Below, piece by piece: positions 8,721 through 15,536 of a DNA stretch of 64,000 nt. The translations under genes were made by a program, and so were the position numbers. A model generated the notes under the pieces. The model had not been told where the DNA came from. It did not search any database and saw nothing but the letters and a program-made list of their open reading frames with translations. The DNA comes from Vreelandella arcis (GTDB lineage Bacteria; Pseudomonadota; Gammaproteobacteria; Pseudomonadales; Halomonadaceae), in the NCBI RefSeq assembly GCF_900103865.1, contig NZ_FNII01000001.1, positions 1 to 64,000 of the forward strand. The letters run 5' to 3'. How positions within the stretch are numbered: position 1 is the first letter of the stretch; each line of letters begins with the position of its first letter.

Positions 8721-8744
8721 AAAAAGGCCGAAAATAATCGGCCT
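8721..8744 (-). terminator. Terminator after the 270-residue secreted protein gene
   Basis: AGGCCGA (8725-8731) pairs with TCGGCCT (8738-8744) across 6 nt, and on the minus strand the stem is followed by a U-run from 8725-8721. It lies 38 nt past the stop at 8782, between this gene and the porin gene. Confidence 0.8.
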
Positions 8745-8781
8745 CTTACGCAATTAAAGCAGGTTGCGATGTTTTTTTTGA

Positions 8782-9594
8782 TTACAGGCGCTCCAGTGCG
8801 CGAACTGATTTCAACAAGCTTTTGAAATCGCGGTTAACACCCGCATCTGAGACTTTACCCAGTTGGACATTCAAGCGCGTCATGTTTCTGATTTGCTGAT
8901 GGTCACTGGTAAGCTGGATGGATTGATGCAGACCACGGCCCGGGCTTATATCCTGGCTTACCACCCCCGCGCCGGGTAGCGTCATCGTCATCCCTATCCC
9001 GCCGGCCTGTCTGCCAACCGTCACAAGAGCGCCGCTATGTGCCAACTCTGTTTCGCCATTTACAGGTTCGCTGCTGTTATGCCCGGCACCTTGCCCTACA
9101 TTCACCAAGAAGGCGTTATTGGCCTTATTGAAATCACCGCCAGCCTGTACTAACTGTACAATTCCTCTTCCTCTGCCCTCAGGCAAGCCCTTATTAGTCA
9201 AAGAAGAAGTGTTGGCTATATTCTGCTGATATGCGGCGTACTCCTCCGGGGTGGTAGAGGTGATATGTGTGGAAAACCTTGGCGAAGGCTGACCGCCCGA
9301 CATATCGATGCCCAAATTCGCCCGCGCATGAATCTTCTCACCCAGCGGCGTTTGCCAGTTCGTTGACATTTCCACACCGAAAAAGAGCACCTGGCGGCCG
9401 TTGACGGCCTTACCCCGCAATTGCGCCAACTCATGATCGGTCAATTGCTTGCCATGCTGATACGTTGGATCATTGAAATCAGTCGCCACGGTTGCCGCCT
9501 GCACCGCCGGAATGGCGGTTAGCATCATAGAGATGCCTATTATCGGCACGGTTACCGCGTTGCCCCATCGCCGAATACTTTTATGCCCGTCCAT
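8782..9594 (-). CDS. Secreted protein with one amyloid-type repeat, FapE-like
   Basis: The 270-residue protein has a signal peptide cut near AVQAA (about 34). Near residues 145-165 it carries GRGIVQLVQAGGDFNKANNA, which fits the G-x-I-x-V-x-x-x-x-G-x-x-N-x-x-N pattern of the repeats in the two genes upstream but in a single copy. The rest is Gly/Asn/Thr-rich without cysteines. By position after the C39 peptidase it matches FapE of the Pseudomonas fap operon, an extracellular minor component. Ribosome binding site GAGGATGGAAAC precedes ATG. The FapE link is inferred from synteny, not from clear sequence identity. Confidence 0.6.
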   Translation of the reverse strand: MDGHKSIRRWGNAVTVPIIGISMMLTAIPAVQAATVATDFNDPTYQHGKQLTDHELAQLRGKAVNGRQVLFFGVEMSTNWQTPLGEKIHARANLGIDMSGGQPSPRFSTHITSTTPEEYAAYQQNIANTSSLTNKGLPEGRGRGIVQLVQAGGDFNKANNAFLVNVGQGAGHNSSEPVNGETELAHSGALVTVGRQAGGIGMTMTLPGAGVVSQDISPGRGLHQSIQLTSDHQQIRNMTRLNVQLGKVSDAGVNRDFKSLLKSVRALERL

Positions 9595-9626
9595 GTTTCC
9601 ATCCTCACGATTATTGCGCCAGGTGC

Positions 9627-10334
9627 TTAGAACACCTCAGCATGGCGAAACCCGAAATCCAGCAGTTGTTGCTTGGGGACTGGTGAGAAGACGTCCGTGA
9701 GTCGGCGTGCCGTCAGTGGCTGGGCCGGATCAAGCAGTACCGTGCTGGTATCGAAGTTCTCCCCCACCACAGCGAAGATGACGTTGTTCCAAGCCTCAAC
9801 AAATTCGGAGCGATTCATTACCTTATTACCTAACGCAGGGTCGCCAACGTAGACCCGGTCGCCCTCAACTTTTTTCAGCACCACAAAGTGCTGATAGCCA
9901 TCCAGATCCAGCAGCACAATGACCGGAATCGACACCGTATCCAGGGAGGGCACATCAATCTTATAGCCACGACCGCGCAGACCTACCGTTTCCACATAAT
10001 TATTGAGATCGAGCAACGAGAAGCCCAAACGCTTGGCCTGATCGGCATCGGCGATTTCAAACATGCCCTGCAGAACCGTTTCCTCAGTAACATCAGACCG
10101 CCCATAGGCGTACTTGAGGATAGTGGCTAGCGAAGCCGCACCGCAGGAAAAATCCGTCTCCTGGGCCACCAGGTTCTCGAATTTCAGCTCCCTCATGGAC
10201 ATCACTTGTTTGGTTACCTGGGTACCGGGCACGACGTTACCCATTTGGATCGACGCCGCTGCAACAGGGTCGGCAACACCCAAAGCCGCCATAGACAAGG
10301 ATAGAACCTGCAGGGAACCCCAAAAGGTCTTCAT
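9627..10334 (-). CDS. Secreted C39-family cysteine peptidase, FapD-like
   Basis: The 235-residue protein has a signal peptide (MKTFWGSLQVLSLSMAALGV, cut near PVAAA) and one C39 peptidase domain with Gln58, Cys64 (DFSCGAASLA), His149 (YQHFVVL) and Asp165 (VGDPALG), a complete catalytic set. C39 domains usually sit on bacteriocin ABC exporters; free-standing exported copies are a mark of Fap amyloid operons (FapD). ATG 10334 with GGAGGCGAGT just before it is chosen over ATG 10502, which lies inside the preceding gene. The enzyme probably acts in the periplasm on the operon's secreted subunits or pore; that role is inferred. Confidence 0.85.
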   Translation of the reverse strand: MKTFWGSLQVLSLSMAALGVADPVAAASIQMGNVVPGTQVTKQVMSMRELKFENLVAQETDFSCGAASLATILKYAYGRSDVTEETVLQGMFEIADADQAKRLGFSLLDLNNYVETVGLRGRGYKIDVPSLDTVSIPVIVLLDLDGYQHFVVLKKVEGDRVYVGDPALGNKVMNRSEFVEAWNNVIFAVVGENFDTSTVLLDPAQPLTARRLTDVFSPVPKQQLLDFGFRHAEVF

Positions 10335-10360
10335 ACTCGCCTCCGGCACGCTGTTAAATT

Positions 10361-10392
10361 CGAAAACCCGGCCCGCCAAGCAGCGGACCGGG
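10361..10392 (-). terminator. Attenuator-type hairpin between major repeat protein and C39 peptidase genes
   Basis: On the minus strand CCCGGTCCGC (10392-10383) pairs with GCGGGCCGGG (10376-10367), 10 bp including one G-U, with a 6-nt loop, then UUUU (10366-10363). It lies 18 nt past the stop of the repeat gene and 28 nt before the C39 start, so it would let the subunit gene be expressed more than the processing and export genes. Confidence 0.8.
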
Positions 10393-10410
10393 AACAACCT
10401 GAGCATCAAC

Positions 10411-11328
10411 TCACTTGGAGCGAGCGATAGACAGCGTATTGCTCTGCAGGTTGGCATTGCCGGAAGCGATGTTGACGCCGATATTACCGTGAGCGCCACC
10501 AAAGCTGTTTTTCAAGGTTGCATCATTACTGTTGGATGTGGGAGTACAGTTGCAAGTAACGTCGTTATCCAGATCGTTACCATAGAGCGTTTGAACGGAC
10601 ACCCCGGTGGCTTCAGCGGAGCTATTCTGACCCAGAGCGAGTGACATGGCATTATGCTGCCCATTGCCAAACCCTGATGCCACGTTGACTCCGATATTAC
10701 CGGCTGCACCGCCAAACGACCCTTCTACCAAGGCACTGTTCTGCGTTGCATCATTGTCGTACTCATTATTCGATGAGGACTGAATCGAGAAGGTAGCAGC
10801 CTTGGCAAAGACCATAGCTTCATCAGTAGTAGAAGTGCTGGTAGTTGTTTCCTCTTTATCCTTCAAACCACCCCAAGGATAATAAGAGTACTCGGTTTCA
10901 GTGACAGTGGTTTCTGTGGTCATCTCTCCTGTACTACCCTTGGAGAGGGCAGCATCATTACCCTGGGAGTTCAGCCCACCGCTGGACACGTTGACACCGA
11001 TATTACCCTTGGCGCCACCGCCCGAGCCATACACCTTTGATGTGTTGTCCGTTTGATCATCTTCGACAGTGTTATCGTCGGTAAACTGCTCCCGGTTAAT
11101 GGTCGCCATCGAGAAGTGGTTCGGATCCAGCACATCGGCTTTCATATCCAGTTCCACCCAGACATCGCTCTCGATCTCATGGCCGATCTCGACGGTAATC
11201 TCTTTTTCGAAATCCACATCGAGTTTGGCATCAGTATCGAAAGTATTGTTGTCAGTAGCCAGCGCATAGGGAGCTGCGAGAAGGGCAGCGATAGCCATGG
11301 CGAGCGGTGCTTTTGCGAATGTTTTCAT
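10411..11328 (-). CDS. Secreted repeat protein, probable functional-amyloid subunit (FapB/FapC-like)
   Basis: The 305-residue protein has a signal peptide (MKTFAKAPLAMAIAALLAAP, cut near ALA-TDN). Three repeats follow, starting at about residues 108, 210 and 281, each GNIGVN[VI][AS]SG with conserved Asn/Gln downstream (x-x-N-x-Q-x-N). They are separated by long Thr/Ser/Asn/Asp-rich linkers. A Cys-Asn-Cys lies near residue 260; Fap subunits are known for a C-terminal Cys pair. Imperfect repeats with Gly, Asn and Gln spaced by linkers are the hallmark of Fap amyloid subunits. ATG 11328 has AGGAGAAAGATC before it; the upstream ATG 11403 is rejected. Largest subunit candidate, followed by an attenuator. 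Confidence 0.75.
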   Translation of the reverse strand: MKTFAKAPLAMAIAALLAAPYALATDNNTFDTDAKLDVDFEKEITVEIGHEIESDVWVELDMKADVLDPNHFSMATINREQFTDDNTVEDDQTDNTSKVYGSGGGAKGNIGVNVSSGGLNSQGNDAALSKGSTGEMTTETTVTETEYSYYPWGGLKDKEETTTSTSTTDEAMVFAKAATFSIQSSSNNEYDNDATQNSALVEGSFGGAAGNIGVNVASGFGNGQHNAMSLALGQNSSAEATGVSVQTLYGNDLDNDVTCNCTPTSNSNDATLKNSFGGAHGNIGVNIASGNANLQSNTLSIARSK

Positions 11329-11392
11329 GATCTTTCTCCTGAATGAACCTGCAAATAGTGCTTTTGATGTTATGAAGGCACGTCTACCACTG

Positions 11393-12142
11393 TCAGCGAG
11401 CACCAGATGTCATCTGGATACCCACACGGTTCCCGGTAACGTTGCCCCTTCCCGCCGACTGATTCACCTGAATGACACCGCGCGACCCAGCAAAAGCCGT
11501 ATCCTCAATGGCGACTTTGCGTGACGCCTCGCTGTCATCCGACTCACCGGTCGGCACCTGCGTACGGGACAACACCTGGCTCAGCGACTCGCTGTTCAGT
11601 GAACTGCCCCTTATGCCCAGAGCCACACTTAACGTGTTGCTCTGCACATTCTCTTGCCCCGCTGCCTGGTTGACGGAAATCCAGCCAACCGCTTGGCTCA
11701 ACGCCTGATCTTTGATCACGGCGCTCGCCAGTTCCGGCGCGAGGCGATTATTCGATTCGACCACCTGCACGACAATGTTATTGGCCAGGGCGTAGTCGCC
11801 CATGGCAATCACACCGGAGTTACTTTGTAGATTGCTATTACCGGCTGCCATATTGATGTTGATTGCCCCCTGTACGTTGCTCAGGGAGTTACCATCGATG
11901 AGCGAGACAGCACGATAGGTGGTGAAAACCCGGTGGTAGCTGTCATCTGTAAGGCGCTCCTGGCCCCAGGCGCTCGCGATGAAGCCGGTCATGACAAGCG
12001 TCGACAATCCTTTTGCCAGCATGGACTTAAGTCCTTCAGCACGTTGAGCACGCTTGACCAGGCACTTATTTACGTTACCTGCAGGGCAACTACTGCTAAC
12101 CTGATCACGCTGCTGATTGGCTGTCGCTTGTGTGGAAATCAT
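11393..12142 (-). CDS. Secreted repeat protein, probable minor amyloid subunit or nucleator
   Basis: The frame gives 249 residues. Three repeats of the same family as the next gene are spaced evenly: GAININMAAGNSNLQSN, GWISVNQAAGQENVQSN and GVIQVNQSAGRGNVTGN. A signal peptide is visible only if translation starts at Met41 (MLAKGLSTLVMTGFIASAWG; ATG 12022), since 40 polar residues precede it in the longest frame; GAAGGA lies about 10 nt upstream of 12022. Met41 is therefore a serious alternative start. As first gene of the operon with shorter linkers than the next protein, it may correspond to the nucleator (FapB-like). Role inferred from repeats and context. Confidence 0.7.
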   Translation of the reverse strand: MISTQATANQQRDQVSSSCPAGNVNKCLVKRAQRAEGLKSMLAKGLSTLVMTGFIASAWGQERLTDDSYHRVFTTYRAVSLIDGNSLSNVQGAININMAAGNSNLQSNSGVIAMGDYALANNIVVQVVESNNRLAPELASAVIKDQALSQAVGWISVNQAAGQENVQSNTLSVALGIRGSSLNSESLSQVLSRTQVPTGESDDSEASRKVAIEDTAFAGSRGVIQVNQSAGRGNVTGNRVGIQMTSGAR

Positions 12143-12252
12143 CGTTTTAGCCTTTGATCCTGGGGTGAACCCATCGACTAGATACTCAAAGTTACATAAA
12201 GATCTAATTCTGTAATATTGATTTACATACTAGGAGAGGATCACAAGAAGGC

Positions 12253-12286
12253 ACACCTGATATTCGTCAAATTGGCAGGTGTTTTT
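12253..12286 (+). terminator. Orphan plus-strand terminator-like hairpin in the amyloid operon leader
   Basis: ACACCTG (12253-12259) and CAGGTGT (12276-12282) pair across 16 nt and are followed by TTTTTATT on the plus strand. No plus-strand gene lies upstream of it, so it could end a small RNA transcribed against the operon leader, or be chance. Confidence 0.4.
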
Positions 12287-12466
12287 ATTCATACGGGAAG
12301 GCAAAGAAAAAATGAGATTATGCGACTGGGCTAGTATTATTTTTTTAGTTAAGTGTTATAAAAATTCTTTAAATACAATGTTATAAATAGAAACTAACTA
12401 CGTTTTCCCCTCCTTTTGGGAGGCCCACAATGTCAGCCGCCATAATCGACAAGCCTCTAAAACGAC

Positions 12467-12492
12467 AGAACCCCACGAAAATGTGGGGTTCT
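12467..12492 (-). terminator. Terminator after the 121-residue secreted protein gene
   Basis: A perfect 10-bp stem AGAACCCCAC / GTGGGGTTCT with a 6-nt loop lies 38 nt past the minus-strand stop at 12530, followed on that strand by GTCGTTTTA. It separates this gene from the amyloid operon. Confidence 0.75.
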
Positions 12493-12529
12493 TAAGCAAT
12501 TTGACTGTTTTTAAGGAGCGTTTTTTTTG

Positions 12530-12895
12530 TTAACGAATTGATACTATCAAGGTGCCACCTTTGCCTTGGGTAGATGAGTGCGAGCGGTTAGTGCCTTTTA
12601 GAATATCCACCGTTAACCGTTCTCCTTCGCTTAGCAGGGTAATGGTTCCTTCCAAAGCTGACCCCTCATAGCTAAATTCCGCCGGTACGCGGCCCTGTTC
12701 CTCACGGTATTCCGTGGTCTCACCGTTGTGGGTTACCCGCCAATGAGCAGAAAAAACAGCCCCATCGCTACCGCCCATGGTGATATGGATCTGAGACATC
12801 GAATGCTCCTGCTGCGACTGTGCCATTAGCGGTAGGTGAAAAGTTAATCCGATTGCCAACAGGGCGGCGCTGGGTAACGTTAAAAGTCGTTTCAT
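12530..12895 (-). CDS. Small exported protein of unknown function
   Basis: The 121-residue product starts MKRLLTLPSAALLAIGLTF with a signal peptide cut near LMAQS. The mature part (about 90 residues) has alternating hydrophobic strands suggestive of a small beta-sandwich (AHWRVTHNGETTEYREEQG, then EGTITLLSEGERLTVDIL), no cysteines and no known motif. ATG 12895 has GGGAGCC before it. It lies between hemL and the amyloid-like operon, on the same strand as both and bounded by terminators, so it is probably a single gene. Family not recognised. A matrix-related role is possible only by proximity. Confidence 0.7.
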   Translation of the reverse strand: MKRLLTLPSAALLAIGLTFHLPLMAQSQQEHSMSQIHITMGGSDGAVFSAHWRVTHNGETTEYREEQGRVPAEFSYEGSALEGTITLLSEGERLTVDILKGTNRSHSSTQGKGGTLIVSIR

Positions 12896-12912
12896 AATGG
12901 CTCCCACGACGC

Positions 12913-12941
12913 AAAGAGCCGCTGGATATCAGCGGCTCTTT
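12913..12941 (-). terminator. Terminator of the clcA-hemJ-thiD-hemL operon
   Basis: A perfect 12-bp stem AAAGAGCCGCTG (12913-12924) / CAGCGGCTCTTT (12930-12941) with a 5-nt loop, 29 nt past the hemL stop. The minus-strand arm ends in CTTT. Confidence 0.82.
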
Positions 12942-12970
12942 GAGTATAGCGGGATTTTCGTTACTAGCTG

Positions 12971-14251
12971 TTACATAGAGGCAAAGGCTTTCTCGGCAGC
13001 ATCCAGAGTTAACTGGATGTCTTCCGGCGTATGGGCGCTGGACATAAACCCGGCTTCAAACGCCGACGGCGCGAGGTAAACCCCATGATCCAGCATAGCG
13101 CCAAAGAAACGCCGGAACGCTTCAGGGTCACAGGCAGTGGCCTGAGCAAAGTTATCCACACGGCGTTGGCCGGTGAAAAACACACCAAACATACCGCCGA
13201 CTGACTGCGTCATCATCGGCACGTTGGCGGCATTGGCGCGTTCTTGCAGACCGTTGCAAAGCGTTTCAACTCGCTGTGCCAAGGCATCGTGGAAGCCAGG
13301 CACTTTAAGCTTGGTTAATAGCGCAATACCGGCTGCCATGGCCAGTGGGTTGCCGGAAAGCGTTCCCGCCTGGTAGATCGGGCCCATCGGCGAAATGTTT
13401 TGCATAATCTCGCGTTTGCCGCCAAAAGCGCCCACCGGCATACCGCCGCCGACAATCTTACCCAAACAGGTGAGATCGGGGATGACGCCGTAGTGGGCTT
13501 GCGCGCCACCGAGTGCCACACGAAACCCCGTCATCACTTCATCAAAAATCAGCACGCTATCGTGCTCATTACACACCCGGCGCAGGGTTTCTAAAAACCC
13601 AGGCTGGGGGGGAATGCAATTCATATTGCCGGAGACCGGCTCAACGATAATACAGGCGATCTCATCGCCCATTTCCTCAAAGCACGCCTCAACGCCTTCA
13701 GGGTCGTTGTACGAAAGCGTAATGGTATGCGCTGCCAGCGAGGCAGGCACCCCTGGTGAGCTGGGTTCGCCATGGGTTAACGCGCCAGAGCCGGCTTTCA
13801 CCAACAGCGAATCAGAGTGGCCGTGGTAGTTGCCTTCAAACTTGACGATTTTGTCGCGCCCTGTGGCGCCGCGTGCCAGACGAATCGCTGACATCGTCGC
13901 CTCGGTGCCGGAACTGGTCATACGTACCATTTCCATGGACGGGATCATCTCGCAAATCAGATCCGCCATGGTGGTTTCGACGGCCGTCGGTGTGCCGAAC
14001 GACAAGCCGTTATCCAGGCGAGCGCGCACGGCAGCCAGCACATCCTGATCCGCATGTCCGGTAATCATGGGGCCCCAAGAACCCACATAGTCGACGTAGC
14101 GGTTACCTTCGACGTCAAACAAATAGGCGCCTTGCGCCCGCTCCATAAAAACCGGCGGACGATGCAAGCCTTTAAAGGCCCGCACAGGAGAGTTAACACC
14201 GCCCGGAATATGGCGGCTGGCAAGTTCAAACAGTTCAGCAGAAGTCGTCAT
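12971..14251 (-). CDS. hemL: Glutamate-1-semialdehyde 2,1-aminomutase HemL
   Basis: The 426-residue PLP enzyme converts glutamate-1-semialdehyde to 5-aminolevulinate in the C5 route to heme. Motifs include [14 protein letters not shown] at the N-terminus, [17 protein letters not shown], the PLP aspartate region [13 protein letters not shown], and the PLP-binding lysine in [16 protein letters not shown]. Length matches the family. It is the last gene of a run clcA-hemJ-thiD-hemL, so two heme-pathway genes share the operon. A strong terminator follows. Confidence 0.97.
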   Translation of the reverse strand: MTTSAELFELASRHIPGGVNSPVRAFKGLHRPPVFMERAQGAYLFDVEGNRYVDYVGSWGPMITGHADQDVLAAVRARLDNGLSFGTPTAVETTMADLICEMIPSMEMVRMTSSGTEATMSAIRLARGATGRDKIVKFEGNYHGHSDSLLVKAGSGALTHGEPSSPGVPASLAAHTITLSYNDPEGVEACFEEMGDEIACIIVEPVSGNMNCIPPQPGFLETLRRVCNEHDSVLIFDEVMTGFRVALGGAQAHYGVIPDLTCLGKIVGGGMPVGAFGGKREIMQNISPMGPIYQAGTLSGNPLAMAAGIALLTKLKVPGFHDALAQRVETLCNGLQERANAANVPMMTQSVGGMFGVFFTGQRRVDNFAQATACDPEAFRRFFGAMLDHGVYLAPSAFEAGFMSSAHTPEDIQLTLDAAEKAFASM

Positions 14252-14286
14252 GGCGTCCTCTTCATTTATCGCATGGCGTCATAAGG

Positions 14287-15096
14287 TCAAAAACGTGAAG
14301 CACGCGGGGTACGGTTGGGTAAACACTGTCCGCTTGCTGGCTGATAGCCATGTGACAAGCTTTGCCAGGTATAGTGCTGGGCCTGTTCACAGGCAGTAAG
14401 TAAGCGCTCACCCACAGCCAAGCGAGCCGCAATGGCAGATGATAATGTGCAGCCCGAGCCATGAAACTGCTCAGGTAAACGCGGCCATTGCCATTGGCGG
14501 GTGTTGTCCGGTGAATGCAGCGTCAACTGTACCTGGTCGTCAGTGCCTGGCAGCGGATCATCGGTGGCCGATACCAATACCGCTTGGCAACCTAACGATA
14601 GCAACGCTACCGCCCGCGCGGTATCGTCATCGGTTGTCTGGCACTCAGGGGTAAGCATCGCCAGTTCAGCCCGATTAGGCGTCAATATATCCACATGCGC
14701 TAGCAGTTGATCCCGATACTGCTGACGTAATTCAGGGGTCGAGAGTTCAGTGCCACCCCCTGCTTTTAACACCGGGTCAGCCACCACCGGTACCCCAGGA
14801 AAGCGCCGAATAATCGCAATGGCAGCCTGGAGCGTTGAGGCGCTGCTAATTAAACCCAGCTTAATGGCGGCCACCGGCATCATGGCAATCTCATCGACCA
14901 TTTGGCCCATTAAGGCAGCGTCGGTAGGCACCACACGCACCACGTTATGGCAATTTTGAATGGTAAACGCGGTGGGGATGGTAACCGCCCAGCCGCCGCA
15001 AGCCGCGATCGACTCGCTGTCCGCAATTAGCCCAGCGCCGCCAGTCGGGTCATGTCCCGCCAGCACAAGTACAACAGGGGGTAATGGTTGGCGCAT
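14287..15096 (-). CDS. thiD: Hydroxymethylpyrimidine/phosphomethylpyrimidine kinase ThiD
   Basis: The 269-residue kinase phosphorylates HMP and HMP-P in thiamine pyrophosphate synthesis. The substrate loop GHDPTGGAGLIADSE is at about 14-28, VVADPVLKAGGG at the active site, and the anion-hole end EQFHGSGCTLSSAIAARLA near the C-terminus. Its ATG overlaps the hemJ stop by one base (TGATG), implying coupled translation. In pseudomonads thiD is usually followed by thiE then hemL; here thiE is absent and hemL follows after 35 nt. No TPP riboswitch was seen upstream. Confidence 0.95.
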   Translation of the reverse strand: MRQPLPPVVLVLAGHDPTGGAGLIADSESIAACGGWAVTIPTAFTIQNCHNVVRVVPTDAALMGQMVDEIAMMPVAAIKLGLISSASTLQAAIAIIRRFPGVPVVADPVLKAGGGTELSTPELRQQYRDQLLAHVDILTPNRAELAMLTPECQTTDDDTARAVALLSLGCQAVLVSATDDPLPGTDDQVQLTLHSPDNTRQWQWPRLPEQFHGSGCTLSSAIAARLAVGERLLTACEQAQHYTWQSLSHGYQPASGQCLPNRTPRASRF

Positions 15097-15527
15097 CAGA
15101 ATGGTTTCACGACCGCCAGCAGGATAATCCCGATCAGTGCAATCACCGGGGCCTCGTTAAACCAGCGGAAAAATACATGACTTTTGCTGCATCGCGCCTG
15201 GCTGAACTGCTTGAGATAAATTAAACATACGTGATGATAGGCAATTAACAGAACAATCAGCAACAGCTTCGCGTGCATCCACCCCTGGCTCAACCACGCA
15301 GGCGCAAGAAACAAAAGCCAGCCACCAAAGATAAGCACAGCAATCATCGACGGCATCATAATGCCCCGATAAAGCTTACGTTCCATGGTAGTGAAGTAGC
15401 TCATCGCCTGGCTATCATCGGCGTCGCGAGCCTGGGCATGGTAGACAAACAGCCTGGGTAAATAAAACAAGGCGGCAAACCAAGTCACCATCGCGATTAG
15501 ATGAATCGCTTTGATCCATAAATACAT
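15096..15527 (-). CDS. hemJ: Protoporphyrinogen IX oxidase HemJ
   Basis: The 143-residue membrane protein has four hydrophobic helices (about 5-25, 52-75, 80-102, 122-141) with His9 in MYLWIKAIHLIAMVTW and the Arg/Lys pattern MERKLYRGIMMPSM, features of the HemJ (UPF0093/TIGR00701) family. HemJ oxidises protoporphyrinogen IX to protoporphyrin IX in bacteria lacking HemG and HemY. Its place in one operon with hemL supports this. It starts 9 nt after the clcA stop and overlaps thiD by one base. Confidence 0.9.
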   Translation of the reverse strand: MYLWIKAIHLIAMVTWFAALFYLPRLFVYHAQARDADDSQAMSYFTTMERKLYRGIMMPSMIAVLIFGGWLLFLAPAWLSQGWMHAKLLLIVLLIAYHHVCLIYLKQFSQARCSKSHVFFRWFNEAPVIALIGIILLAVVKPF

Positions 15528-15536
15528 CGTTACTCC

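Larger units (their letters stand above)
12143..12529. promoter_or_regulatory. Upstream region of the amyloid-like operon
   Basis: A 387-nt AT-rich gap without coding frames. It must hold the promoter for the minus-strand repeat-protein operon and plausibly a CsgD-like binding site, but no motif could be assigned with certainty. It also holds two hairpins described separately (12253-12286 and 12467-12492). Confidence 0.5.

Noticed and set aside
10114-10644. 176-residue plus-strand open frame across the C39 and repeat-protein genes
   Set aside because: It runs antisense to two well-supported genes, has no ribosome binding site and no recognisable domain.
10411-12142. Regular repeats that might suggest a CRISPR array
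   Set aside because: The repeats are protein-level motifs within long coding frames with signal peptides, spaced by variable linkers; there are no short identical DNA repeats with spacers.
14287-15527. TPP riboswitch ahead of thiD
   Set aside because: thiD overlaps hemJ with no leader, and no thi-box pattern was seen.
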